This document shows positions 15,276 to 23,345 of a stretch of DNA of 28,982 nt, piece after piece. This DNA comes from Thermoplasmatales archaeon UBA447 (GTDB taxonomy: Archaea; Thermoplasmatota; Thermoplasmata; Thermoplasmatales; Thermoplasmataceae): NCBI GenBank assembly GCA_002503205.1, contig DARE01000037.1, positions 7,254 to 36,235 of the forward strand, in the 5' to 3' direction. Position 1 is the first letter of the stretch; every line of letters begins with the position of its first letter. The translations under genes and the position numbers were made by a program. The notes under the pieces are model-generated. The model saw nothing but the letters and a program-made list of their open reading frames with translations. It made no database searches and was not told the DNA's origin.

Positions 15276-16124
15276 ATGAAGATTGCAATGAAACTGATCG
15301 AGAACTGGTTTTCAGAGAGATATTCAGACAATCTGCAACTGTCATTCAGGGTTATGGATCAGCTGCTGTCAGTCAAGACTGATTTTCAGAGGATTGATAT
15401 TTTTGAAACATATGATTTCGGCAAACTGATGTCCATAGATGGTACCGTTCAGCTAACGGAGAGAGATGAATTCGTCTATCATGAGATGATTACCATGGTT
15501 CCCTCTGCAATATTCAGGGGGAGACCAAAAAAGGGTCTCGTAATTGGCGGTGGTGACGGTGGTACTGCGTCACAGTTGCTGAAGCTTGGCTTCGATCATG
15601 TTGTGAATGTCGAGATAGATGGCCAGGTTGTGGAAGTTTCAAAAAAGTATTTCCCTGACATATCCAAGGCATTTTCAGACAGCAGGGTAAAACTTCTGGT
15701 GGATGATGGGATCAAGTTTGTTCACGACACTGATGAAAAATTCGATCTTGTTATTGTTGACTCCACCGATCCTGTAGGCCCGGCTGAAGGCCTATTCAAC
15801 AGTAATTTCTACAAGTATGTCAGGAAATTGCTAAACAAGGGTGGCCTTGTGGTTACACAGTCAGGATCCCCGTTCTATCAGCCAAAGGCACTAACACTGG
15901 CTAACTCTGCTATGAAGGCGGTTTTCCCAAACGTCGCAACATATACTGCTTTCATACCAACTTATCCCAGCGGTTTCTGGTCATTCACTGTTGCTTCTGA
16001 TTCAGAGCTTCAACCGGGCGATGCTTCATGGCTTCCAGACGGGAAATATTTTAACAAAGAAGTTCTGAAGGGATGTTTCATGCTTCCGGAATTTGTAAAA
16101 GCACTTATTCGAGAAAATGAGTGA
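15276..16124 (+). CDS. speE: Polyamine aminopropyltransferase (spermidine synthase)
   Basis: This 282-residue protein transfers aminopropyl groups from decarboxylated SAM to putrescine or related amines to make spermidine or longer thermophile polyamines. Signatures are ENWFSERYSDN at the N-terminus, the gatekeeping-loop region FGKLMSIDGTVQLTERDEFVYHEM, the cofactor loop GGGDGG at 91-96 and catalytic VDSTDPVGP (D162/D165). The first ATG is at 15276; the ATG at 15288 (MKLIENWF) is closer to the family N-terminus and to the expected distance from TTAATTTATC (15253-15262), so either may be used. It is convergent with the next gene, six bases apart. Confidence 0.92.
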   Translation: MKIAMKLIENWFSERYSDNLQLSFRVMDQLLSVKTDFQRIDIFETYDFGKLMSIDGTVQLTERDEFVYHEMITMVPSAIFRGRPKKGLVIGGGDGGTASQLLKLGFDHVVNVEIDGQVVEVSKKYFPDISKAFSDSRVKLLVDDGIKFVHDTDEKFDLVIVDSTDPVGPAEGLFNSNFYKYVRKLLNKGGLVVTQSGSPFYQPKALTLANSAMKAVFPNVATYTAFIPTYPSGFWSFTVASDSELQPGDASWLPDGKYFNKEVLKGCFMLPEFVKALIRENE

Positions 16125-16130
16125 AATTCA

Positions 16131-16529
16131 TCACTTCACTTTCCACTTTTCCATGGCATCCTTGAGTTCTTTCTGATATTTTGGACCAAGATTCTTTGCA
16201 ATCTTCCTAAGGTCCGCCATATTCTTAACGATATTCTGCTTGCTGTTTCCGTTGATAATGGACATGAACTTGTTGTAATCCCGGGAATACTTTATGAACA
16301 GGTAAAAGAAAGAAATGGTTAGAACAAGAGATACTGCAAATATCCAGTATTCCCAGTTGCCTGTCTGTTGAAGTGAGAGCCCGTCATTTATCATTGAGGA
16401 ATTTCTGAAAATCAGATCATTTGATGTGATAATGAGGATTACGAGAGAAACTGCAAAAACAATAAGAAATATTGCCCTATAATATTCCCGGATGGATGAC
16501 GTCATCTGTCTCTTGCCATTGAATTTCAT
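16131..16529 (-). CDS. Small two-helix membrane protein (possibly DUF3198)
   Basis: This 132-residue protein has two hydrophobic segments at about 19-37 (AIFLIVFAVSLVILIITSN) and 62-84 (IFAVSLVLTISFFYLFIKYS). A soluble, Lys-rich helical C-terminus of about 48 residues follows (NKFMSIINGN through LRKIAKNLGPKYQKEL). This two-TM plus helical-tail plan recalls DUF3198 proteins described from Thermoplasma, a low-certainty match. No catalytic motif is visible. An alternative start is the Met at residue 9. It lies 13 bases downstream of the XTPase gene on the same strand, so it may belong to the kae1-bud32/XTPase unit. Function unknown. Confidence 0.55.
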   Translation of the reverse strand: MKFNGKRQMTSSIREYYRAIFLIVFAVSLVILIITSNDLIFRNSSMINDGLSLQQTGNWEYWIFAVSLVLTISFFYLFIKYSRDYNKFMSIINGNSKQNIVKNMADLRKIAKNLGPKYQKELKDAMEKWKVK

Positions 16530-16542
16530 TATATAATAACTT

Positions 16543-17133
16543 TCATCTGCTGCCCATTAAATGGCTAATAAACCTTTGAGCTGCAAGAGACCTGTGAGAA
16601 ATGGATGATTTGGTTTCAATATCCATCTCTGCCAGTGTTATGCTTTGCCCATCAGGTATGAAAATAGGATCATACCCGAAGCCGCCCTTTCCCCTGATCT
16701 CTTTCGAGATCGAGCCTCTCAGCATGCCATCAAACTGAAAGAATTCGTGCCCGTCGAAGTATGTAATTACAGTGAGGAAACGGCATGATCTGTCCAGCCC
16801 TTGAATAAGTTTCAGTATGCCAGTGTTTCCTATTGTCCCCGCAACATAGGATGAATAAGGGCCCGGAAAGCCATTCAATGCATCTATGTAGAGCCCGGTA
16901 TCTTCTAGGAAAAATCTACCATTTATTTCATGCGTGATCTTTCTTGCACTGTCCAAAGAGATTTCTTCAGTGCCCTCGCCCTGTATCTCCTCATATTTTC
17001 TCCTGATCCATTCAAGATTTATCCCTGAATTCCTGAAGATCTCCTGCAATTCCAGGAATTTGTGCTCATTACTGGTTACAAATTTAATATTACCTTTAGT
17101 AGGGTGATCAGACATATCTTCTTCTGGATTCAA
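16543..17133 (-). CDS. rdgB: XTP/dITP pyrophosphatase (RdgB/HAM1 family)
   Basis: The enzyme hydrolyses non-canonical purine nucleotides (XTP, ITP, dITP) to monophosphates and keeps them out of nucleic acids. Motifs are FVTSNEHKFLELQEI (substrate loop), FLEDTGLYIDALNGFPGPYSS with the metal/base residues, GKGGFGYDPIF and SSISHRSLAAQRF. Starts at 17142 (TTG), 17133 (TTG) and 17115 (ATG) are in frame. GGAGG seven to eight bases before the 17133 codon has the best spacing, though that stretch also codes for the end of Kae1-Bud32; MSDHPTKGNIKFVTSN from 17115 is the usual N-terminus. It overlaps the upstream gene by 26 bases and is cotranscribed with it. Confidence 0.9.
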   Translation of the reverse strand: MNPEEDMSDHPTKGNIKFVTSNEHKFLELQEIFRNSGINLEWIRRKYEEIQGEGTEEISLDSARKITHEINGRFFLEDTGLYIDALNGFPGPYSSYVAGTIGNTGILKLIQGLDRSCRFLTVITYFDGHEFFQFDGMLRGSISKEIRGKGGFGYDPIFIPDGQSITLAEMDIETKSSISHRSLAAQRFISHLMGSR

Positions 17134-18715
17134 TCTTCTCAACCTCCTCGAGTATTTTTACATGGTTGACATTGTTGTTTGAATATGAAAGATAAAAAGC
17201 AGAAAATAGCTCACCTGCATCGGAGTGCAGTGATTTGAGCGATTCCCTGAAGAGGAATAGGTCTGCGGCCATGTCATTCAACGTACTGTCAGATTTTCCG
17301 AAACTGCAGTCTATGAAATAGGGCATATTTTTTACACCAACCATTACGTTGGAAGTGGTCAGGTCACCATGAGATACTCCCTTCAGGTGAAATAGTGCTA
17401 CATATTTTCCGAGGTCCCTCATTAAGGAAATGTTGAGCTCCCTGGAATTGTTTCTGAGAAATTCTGCAAGTGTAATTCCGGGGATCATCCCAAGTGTAGT
17501 GACGGGACCATGTGGATTAAAATCATAAATTATAGGGACGCTGCATCCTGATTCTGCTATCCCTGCCATGACTATTATCTCGTTCCTTGCCCTGCTATTT
17601 CTAAGGGCAAGATCAAGGTCCCTGTTTCTGTAGTGCTTCCTGATTCTCTCCTTCAGCACCACGCTTCTGCCATGAAAATCGGATCTGATAATTCTGGATT
17701 CTGCGCCCTTGAGTTGCTCCGGCTTGACTGGCTCATCCTCAATCCATGGAATATCAATTTCATCTATCCTGAATCTCTGGTTCACAGTTGTCTCAGATAT
17801 GGTCTGTCTTGCGCCGCTTTCATACATAAGCAAACCGGCCTGGGCTATCATTGCTCCGTTGTCCATGCAGTATTCGATATCTGTTGGAAGAAATTTAGCA
17901 CCTGTCTCTTCAGCAAACCGGTTCAGCATTTTCCTGAGCCGCTGATTCCTTGCCACACCCCCAGCCAGAAGTATTTCCTTTTTTCCTGTTTGGTACATGG
18001 CCCTTTCCAGCACCTCAACCAGCATGGAAAAAGAGTATTCCTGAACGCTATAGCAGATATCTTCCAGCTGTTTTCCCTCCGAAATGTATTTCTTGGCAGC
18101 AGTAAGCATTCCGGAGAATGATACATCCATTCCCTTTACAGAATATGGAAGGTCAAGGAGTGTTGTCCCGAGATTTGCATACTGTTCAATCTTTGGGCCT
18201 CCAGGGAATGGCAATCCCATATCCCTTCCCAGTTTGTCTAGAAGGTTTCCAAGCCCTATATCCATGGTCTCTCCAAGGACCCTGTATCTGCCAGCGATAT
18301 GAGCGATAACCTGTGTGTTTCCACCGGATACGTAAAGCATAATTGGATTTCTTGAACCAGTTAATCTCCGTCCAATTTCTACATGCCCCAGCGGGTGGTT
18401 CACCCCTATAATTGGTATATCGGATCTCAGGGCAAGGGTTCTAGCTGCTGTGGCTGTAACCCTGAGGCAAGGCCCAAGCCCTGGCCCCATAGAAAAGGCT
18501 ACGAGATCCACATCCTTCATGGTCAAGCTCGCTTTAGCCAGTGCTTCCCTTATAACTGGAATGATATGTTCTGAGTGGTGAAGTGCAGCATCCCTGGGAT
18601 GAATCCCGCCGCTTTCAACGTCTATTGTGTGTGAACAGTTACTGTATATGCGTTCACCATCAATGATCCCACAGCTGACAGTGTGTGCAGTACCCTCAAT
18701 TCCCAGAACTATCAT
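17108..18715 (-). CDS. kae1-bud32: Kae1-Bud32 fusion: tRNA t6A synthesis ATPase plus kinase
   Basis: This 535-residue bifunctional KEOPS protein makes t6A37 on ANN-reading tRNAs. The Kae1 half (about 1-320) has metal ligands H107 and H111 (VNHPLGHVE), the nucleotide loop YVSGGNTQ (128-135), SFSGMLTAAKK and D285 (CMDNGAM). The Bud32 half (about 335-535) is a small atypical kinase with VVLKERIRKHYR, catalytic HGDLTTSN (449-456) and metal Asp in YFIDCSFGKSD (D469), lacking most of a C-lobe. The fusion order matches that of several archaea. The ATG at 18715 follows GATTTTAAGG by about 30 bases. It starts a unit with the XTPase. Pcc1 and Cgi121 are not in the window. Confidence 0.96.
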   Translation of the reverse strand: MIVLGIEGTAHTVSCGIIDGERIYSNCSHTIDVESGGIHPRDAALHHSEHIIPVIREALAKASLTMKDVDLVAFSMGPGLGPCLRVTATAARTLALRSDIPIIGVNHPLGHVEIGRRLTGSRNPIMLYVSGGNTQVIAHIAGRYRVLGETMDIGLGNLLDKLGRDMGLPFPGGPKIEQYANLGTTLLDLPYSVKGMDVSFSGMLTAAKKYISEGKQLEDICYSVQEYSFSMLVEVLERAMYQTGKKEILLAGGVARNQRLRKMLNRFAEETGAKFLPTDIEYCMDNGAMIAQAGLLMYESGARQTISETTVNQRFRIDEIDIPWIEDEPVKPEQLKGAESRIIRSDFHGRSVVLKERIRKHYRNRDLDLALRNSRARNEIIVMAGIAESGCSVPIIYDFNPHGPVTTLGMIPGITLAEFLRNNSRELNISLMRDLGKYVALFHLKGVSHGDLTTSNVMVGVKNMPYFIDCSFGKSDSTLNDMAADLFLFRESLKSLHSDAGELFSAFYLSYSNNNVNHVKILEEVEKIESRRRYV

Positions 18716-18811
18716 CTGCTGCCACCATGATAACCTATGACCTTAAAATCTCTCCACTTTCCAGATTTATTGAAAGCTTATTAAAGGCATTATAAATATA
18801 ACTGGGAAAAA

Positions 18812-19306
18812 ATGCAAAGAATAAATGGTGGCATACTTTCCCTTGCGCTTCTCATATCCAGCATTCTCATCGTGCTGAACGCGGTGGTAAGCCTGATTCT
18901 TGGGGTAATTACCTCTTCATATGCAACAGGCATAATCAATATTTTAGAAACAGTGATCATCATCAGGATAATAATATCCCTTGTATTTTCCGCAATTGGC
19001 CTTTTCATCGGCTACATGATTTTCCGCTATTCTATTTCATTGAGGACGAATTTTTCAAGCATAAACTGGGTCACTCTCATAATTCTCTCAATTGTTTCAT
19101 TCATTTTCGACAGTGGATATGTAATAGGGGCGCTGCTTGCACTTGGTGTTGGGATTGTAGGATACATGACGCAGAACAACATCTTTGATTTCAACAACCT
19201 TTTCTCAGGGGCTCTGGGAACCAGAATTTGCCCGAGATGCGGATATGTAAACAGAGGAAATGCCAATTTCTGTTCCTCATGCGGTGAACCATTCATCAAG
19301 CACTGA
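18812..19306 (+). CDS. Four-helix membrane protein with C-terminal zinc ribbon
   Basis: This 164-residue protein has four predicted membrane helices: about 8-32, 39-60, 62-75 (merging) and 88-118. A C-terminal zinc ribbon follows, CPRCGYVNRGNANFCSSCGEPF (four Cys as two CxxC pairs). Such zinc-ribbon-tailed membrane proteins are common in archaea; function unknown. The start is ATG 18812, with A/T-rich boxes (TTATTAAAG and TATAAATATA) within 18777-18800. It is divergent from kae1-bud32. A short hairpin (19330-19342, TGGAC/GTCCA) follows its stop. Confidence 0.65.
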   Translation: MQRINGGILSLALLISSILIVLNAVVSLILGVITSSYATGIINILETVIIIRIIISLVFSAIGLFIGYMIFRYSISLRTNFSSINWVTLIILSIVSFIFDSGYVIGALLALGVGIVGYMTQNNIFDFNNLFSGALGTRICPRCGYVNRGNANFCSSCGEPFIKH

Positions 19307-19423
19307 ATCAGTTGTAAATGTCAAGCTGATGGACAAAGTCCACAAACCTCTGCAAATTTATTAATGAGTTATGGATTACCAATGACCTTGCCACAGCAGT
19401 TGGCTTCTCTAAGAGGGTAAAAT

Positions 19424-19807
19424 ATGGCGAATTCGGTTGCAATAATCGCAGATTCAAAATCAGGAAAGACATATAAAAAGGAGATATCACCTGAAAGTCT
19501 CAGTTCGCTTTCCGGCAGGAAGGTTGGAGATGAGGTGGACGGAGTTTTCTTTGAGCTTCCGGGATACAAACTCAAGATAACAGGCGGAAGCACAAATGAC
19601 GGGTTTCCTATGAAAAAGGACCTTCAGATATCCGGAAAGAAGAGGATACTCAGGACCTTCGATACCGGAAAGAAAGCTAAGAACGGCTACAGAAAGCGTG
19701 TTACATTCAGGGGTGCTATTATAGGTCCCGACATTGCACAGCTGAATCTAAAGGTAATGCAGTACGGGCCAACATCTCTAGAAGAAAGCTCAGGAAAGCA
19801 GGAGTAG
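19424..19807 (+). CDS. rps6e: Ribosomal protein S6e
   Basis: This 127-residue protein of the small ribosomal subunit has the S6e signature LKITGGSTNDGFPMKKDLQISGKKR, followed by RKRVTFRGAIIGPDIAQLNLKV. Length is typical of archaeal S6e without the eukaryotic phosphorylated tail. The ATG at 19424 has GAGGGT nine bases upstream, and CAAATTTATTAATG (19352-19365) is a likely promoter, giving a leader of about 40 bases. It is followed one base after its stop by aIF2-gamma, a pairing common in archaea. Confidence 0.95.
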   Translation: MANSVAIIADSKSGKTYKKEISPESLSSLSGRKVGDEVDGVFFELPGYKLKITGGSTNDGFPMKKDLQISGKKRILRTFDTGKKAKNGYRKRVTFRGAIIGPDIAQLNLKVMQYGPTSLEESSGKQE

Positions 19808-19808
19808 A

Positions 19809-21044
19809 ATGAGCAAAAAACCCCAGCTTCCACAGCCCACAGTCAATATTGGCATGGTGGGGCATGTGGATCATGGAAAAAGCACACTCACAAAAGCGCT
19901 TACCGGAACGAAGACCGATATTCATTCGGAGGAAATTAAGCGTGGAATATCCATAAAGCTGGGCTATGCCGAAACACCTGTATATGTGTGCGATGGCCCT
20001 GATGGAAAGGTCTATTCGCGTGAAAAAACAGACGAGAGTTGCCAGCTAACCAGAGTCATATCTTTTGTAGATGCCCCTGGGCATGAAACCCTGATGGCTA
20101 CCATGCTTTCAGGTTCATCAATTATGAACGGGGCCCTTCTTGTGGTAGCGGCAAATGAAAAGTGCCCACAGCCGCAGACCAGGGAACACCTGATTGCTTT
20201 GGAAATAATGGGCATCAAGAACATTATAGTGGTACAGAACAAGATCGATCTTGTCACCAGGGAAAGGGCACTGGAAAGTTACAAAGAGATTAAAAACTTC
20301 CTGAAGGGAAGTATAGCGGAAAACTCACCGGTGATACCTGTGAGTGCCTACCACAACACAAACATTTCCGCACTCTTCAAGGCAATAGAAGAGGTTATAC
20401 CTTCCCCTTCACAACAGGAGGGAAAAGACCCCCTGATGTATATTGCAAGATCATTTGACGTAAACAGGCCAGGTGCCAGTTTGAAGGACCTGAAGGGAGG
20501 AGTTCTCGGCGGATCGCTAATTCAGGGAGAACTAAAGGTGGGAGACGAAATAGAGATATCTCCCGGACTGCAGATGTCACGTGGAGGAAAGCAGACATGG
20601 GAGGACGTCATCACGACCATCACTGGGTTGAGGGCGGGCGAAAACTCCTATGAAATTCTGAAACCTGGTGGTTTGGCAGCCGTTGGAACACTTCTTGATC
20701 CATACCTCACAAAAGGGGACTCTTTCACCGGAAGGGTACTTGGGAGTGTCGGAAGGGTTCCACCTACAATATTCAGCTTGTCGCTGGAAACACACCTGTT
20801 GAAGAGAGTTGTAGGTTTTCAGGAGGAACAGAAGGTGGAATCAATAAAAAACAGGGAATCTCTCATGCTTACTGTAGGTACCGCCAATACAGTGGGAGCA
20901 GTAACAAACACTAAGGGCGGCAGGATAGAGTTATCCTTAAAATACCCGGTCTCGGCCTATGAGGGGGAGAGAGTCGCCATAGGACGAAGGATATCAAACC
21001 GGTGGAGACTGATCGGGTATGGAAACATACTTGTAATTCATTGA
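19809..21044 (+). CDS. eif2g: Translation initiation factor aIF2 gamma subunit
   Basis: This 411-residue GTPase carries initiator Met-tRNA to the small subunit as part of aIF2. Motifs are G1 GHVDHGKS (18-25), switch 1 IKRGISIKLGYAE, G3 DAPGH (88-92), G4 NKID (144-147) and G5 PVSAYH. Domain II/III sequences follow to KYPVSAYEGERVAIGRRISNRWRLIGYG. The zinc knuckle between switch 1 and G3, usually two CxxC pairs, is reduced to single cysteines C61 (YVCDGPDG) and C78 (DESCQLT). It is cotranscribed with rps6e and overlaps the convergent glycosylase gene by seven bases. Confidence 0.96.
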   Translation: MSKKPQLPQPTVNIGMVGHVDHGKSTLTKALTGTKTDIHSEEIKRGISIKLGYAETPVYVCDGPDGKVYSREKTDESCQLTRVISFVDAPGHETLMATMLSGSSIMNGALLVVAANEKCPQPQTREHLIALEIMGIKNIIVVQNKIDLVTRERALESYKEIKNFLKGSIAENSPVIPVSAYHNTNISALFKAIEEVIPSPSQQEGKDPLMYIARSFDVNRPGASLKDLKGGVLGGSLIQGELKVGDEIEISPGLQMSRGGKQTWEDVITTITGLRAGENSYEILKPGGLAAVGTLLDPYLTKGDSFTGRVLGSVGRVPPTIFSLSLETHLLKRVVGFQEEQKVESIKNRESLMLTVGTANTVGAVTNTKGGRIELSLKYPVSAYEGERVAIGRRISNRWRLIGYGNILVIH

Positions 21045-21691
21045 TCCCTATTCGATTTAAGAAAATAAAGGCATTTCACATTCACGGGGCAATTGCCGCA
21101 ATCCGGTTTTGTTTTGCAGTAGTCCTTAGCCAGAAACACTATCATCCCATGGAGATTTTTCAGGGTTTCAGTGTCCTTTCCAATACTGCCATATACGAGA
21201 TCCTTTGCTTCATCGATATTCAAGTCTCCGAGTCCTGTTCTGCTAAATATCCTTAAGGTGTATTTGTCCACAACGAAAACAGGGAAATCCAGGGCATAAT
21301 TAAGGATGGAATCGCAGGTCTCCCTTCCTATTCCCTTAAGTGACATGAGAAAATTTTCTGCTTCTTCCAACCCAGCCAGCCTCATTTTGGAAAGTGAGCC
21401 ATATTTCTCCAGTATTTCCTTTGAAATCGAAAAAAGGCGCATGCCTTTCTGATTGTAATATCCCGAGCTTCTTATTAGGGGTGCAATCCTTCCTGGACCA
21501 GATTTCGCGATTGCAGAAAGTGATAGCATTCCATTCATTTTCAGCATATTTATGGCCTTTTCAACATTTGACCATGATGTGTTCTGTGTGAGAATTGCTC
21601 CGATAAGTATCTCTTCATCAGAATCTCCTGGCCACCACCCAACGTCACCATATTTATTCAGAAGGATTTGATGAAGCTCAGAGATATCCAT
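21038..21691 (-). CDS. HhH-GPD DNA glycosylase, MagIII-like (3-methyladenine type)
   Basis: This 217-residue member of the endonuclease III superfamily has the N-terminal GWWPGDSDEEILIGAILTQNTSW typical of MagIII-like enzymes. The helix-hairpin-helix is SLKGIGRETCDSIL (117-130), the catalytic Asp is D142 in FVVDKYTLRIF, and there is a C-terminal iron-sulphur motif C192-x5-C198-x2-C201-x5-C207. The lysine that gives endonuclease III its lyase activity is Glu (E124), so it should be a monofunctional glycosylase acting on alkylated bases. The ATG at 21691 has a T/A box about 25 bases upstream (TTTTTTTAACTGG). It is divergent from fixC. Confidence 0.85.
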   Translation of the reverse strand: MDISELHQILLNKYGDVGWWPGDSDEEILIGAILTQNTSWSNVEKAINMLKMNGMLSLSAIAKSGPGRIAPLIRSSGYYNQKGMRLFSISKEILEKYGSLSKMRLAGLEEAENFLMSLKGIGRETCDSILNYALDFPVFVVDKYTLRIFSRTGLGDLNIDEAKDLVYGSIGKDTETLKNLHGMIVFLAKDYCKTKPDCGNCPVNVKCLYFLKSNRDQ

Positions 21692-21751
21692 AATATCTGC
21701 AATTAAGGTCCAGTTAAAAAAATGTCTACTGGAATAATACGGAAAAAAGGA

Positions 21752-21758
21752 TTATAAT
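21752..21758 (+). promoter_or_regulatory. TATA box of the fixCX-etf operon
   Basis: TTATAAT is centred 24 bases before the fixC ATG at 21779. No Shine-Dalgarno is present, so the first gene is probably leaderless. Confidence 0.55.
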
Positions 21759-21778
21759 TCATACAGTGATACTGGTAC

Positions 21779-23071
21779 ATGAGTGAGTTCGATGCCATCG
21801 TTGTGGGTGGCGGACCTGCCGGTTCTTCTGCAGCTATGAGGCTGGCATCTGCTGGGCACAATGTTTTACTGGTTGAAAAAGCAGACCCGCCAGGAAGCAA
21901 GAATGTTTCAGGCGGGGTTCTCTGGGGGAACGACCTGGAAGCCGTCATACCTGACTGGCAGAAGACAGCTCCTGTGGAGAGATACGTCAAAGCGAAGGGT
22001 GTTGGATTTCTTACTAAGGATTCCAACATTGGTCTGGAGTTCAGGTCAAGCCTCTTCGACAAAAACAGGGCAGGGCATATGGTTCTTCGTGCCAAACTGG
22101 ATCAATGGCTTGTTAAGAAGGCAAAGGACATGGGGGCAATGGTCGCTTCAGGAATTACAGTGGACAGGGTTGCCTTCGATAAGGGAAAGGCCATAGGGGT
22201 GGAGCAGGATGGCGATCTGATAACATCAGACTGCGTTATCCTGGCAGAAGGTGCAAATCCGAGAGTTGCCATCGATTCTGGCCTCAGAGAGCCCCTAAAC
22301 GACAAGGATGTTGCCATTGGCGTCAAAGAGGTAATCAAACTGTCCGAGAAGACTGTCAACGAAAGATTCAACCTCAGAGATAAAGAGGGTTTTGCGGGAG
22401 AATACGTGCTTGGATTCCTTCCTGACCAGGTTGAGGCAGGAGGATTCCTGTACACCAATAAGGAGACCATTTCCGCAGGTGTTGTCATCTCCATGAAGCA
22501 TCTAAGGGAGAATGACAGAACATACTCCTTTGACATAATTGAGCAGTTCCTTGAACATCCAGCTATTGCTCCTCTGGTGGATGGGGGTTCTGTTGAAGAA
22601 TACAGTGCTCACATGGTACAGGAAGGGGGAATTGAGAGAGTTCCCAAGCTATTTGGAAATGGATACATGATTGCAGGTGATGCAGCAGGTTTCTCATTCA
22701 GCAATGGACTGGTCCTCCAGGGAATGAATTATGCTATCGCATCCGGAATTGCGGCTGCGGACACATTAATTGAGGCAAAGAAGGGAAATGGAGTCAGTGA
22801 AGAGTCCCTGGCTGGATACAGGAAAAGGCTACTGGATTCCTACGTTCTGAAGGACCTTTACAATTTCAGGGGAATTGATGAGGTAACTTGGGGCAAACTC
22901 CCGCACAGGGCCATTCCCAATGCCCTGGAACACATTATGAAAGGCCTTTTCATTGAGCAGGGTGTTCCAAAGAAGCATCTATACCAGTTGATGACAGAAG
23001 CTCTTGGGGAATCTGGAATCAGAACTTCAGATGCTGTGCTTGAAGGATACAGAATGTTGAGGAGGATGTAA
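21779..23071 (+). CDS. fixC: FixC-like ETF:quinone oxidoreductase flavoprotein
   Basis: This 430-residue FAD protein has the N-terminal dinucleotide fold FDAIVVGGGPAGSSAAMRLASAG and the FAD-contact motif MIAGDAAGFSFSNGLVLQGMNYAIASG. The LEFRSSLFDKNRAGHMVLRAKLDQWL region resembles FixC and the geranylgeranyl-reductase fold. FixC passes electrons from ETF to quinone. It is the first gene of a tight operon with fixX two bases later, then etfB and etfA, the arrangement of the complete FixABCX complex. Confidence 0.9.
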   Translation: MSEFDAIVVGGGPAGSSAAMRLASAGHNVLLVEKADPPGSKNVSGGVLWGNDLEAVIPDWQKTAPVERYVKAKGVGFLTKDSNIGLEFRSSLFDKNRAGHMVLRAKLDQWLVKKAKDMGAMVASGITVDRVAFDKGKAIGVEQDGDLITSDCVILAEGANPRVAIDSGLREPLNDKDVAIGVKEVIKLSEKTVNERFNLRDKEGFAGEYVLGFLPDQVEAGGFLYTNKETISAGVVISMKHLRENDRTYSFDIIEQFLEHPAIAPLVDGGSVEEYSAHMVQEGGIERVPKLFGNGYMIAGDAAGFSFSNGLVLQGMNYAIASGIAAADTLIEAKKGNGVSEESLAGYRKRLLDSYVLKDLYNFRGIDEVTWGKLPHRAIPNALEHIMKGLFIEQGVPKKHLYQLMTEALGESGIRTSDAVLEGYRMLRRM

Positions 23072-23072
23072 T

Positions 23073-23345
23073 ATGAAACTGGAAGATAGACTGGCACTAT
23101 TGAATTATAAGATTGACAGAACTTATGCCCACATAACGGTAAAACCTGACATATGTGAGACATGCCCGGATCATTTCTGCACATTCTCATGCCCCGCCAA
23201 ATGCTACACTCTTATTGACGGGAAACTGAACTTCAAGTACGAGGACTGTGTTGAATGTGGAACCTGTGTTGTTGCATGTGCCCATGGTAGTGTTTCATGG
23301 ACGAACAGCAAAGGTGCTCATGGCGTGAAGTATAAGTACGGGTGA
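23073..23345 (+). CDS. fixX: FixX-like ferredoxin
   Basis: This 90-residue iron-sulphur protein has C59-C62-C65-C69 (DCVECGTCVVACAHG) as a [4Fe-4S] motif. Further cysteines (C28, C31, C36, C40, C44 in DICETCPDHFCTFSCPAKC) fit the FixX N-terminal site. It pairs with FixC to relay electrons to quinone. It starts at ATG 23073 and overlaps etfB by four bases (GTGA). Confidence 0.9.
   Translation: MKLEDRLALLNYKIDRTYAHITVKPDICETCPDHFCTFSCPAKCYTLIDGKLNFKYEDCVECGTCVVACAHGSVSWTNSKGAHGVKYKYG

Noticed and set aside
15097..15279. 60-codon plus-strand ORF between hta and speE
   Set aside because: It starts in the hta promoter, is very A/T-rich and hydrophobic in composition, covers the speE promoter and has no start signal.
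17633..18121. 162-codon plus-strand ORF inside kae1-bud32
   Set aside because: It is the antisense shadow of a strongly conserved fusion gene, with Cys/His-rich random composition and no promoter.
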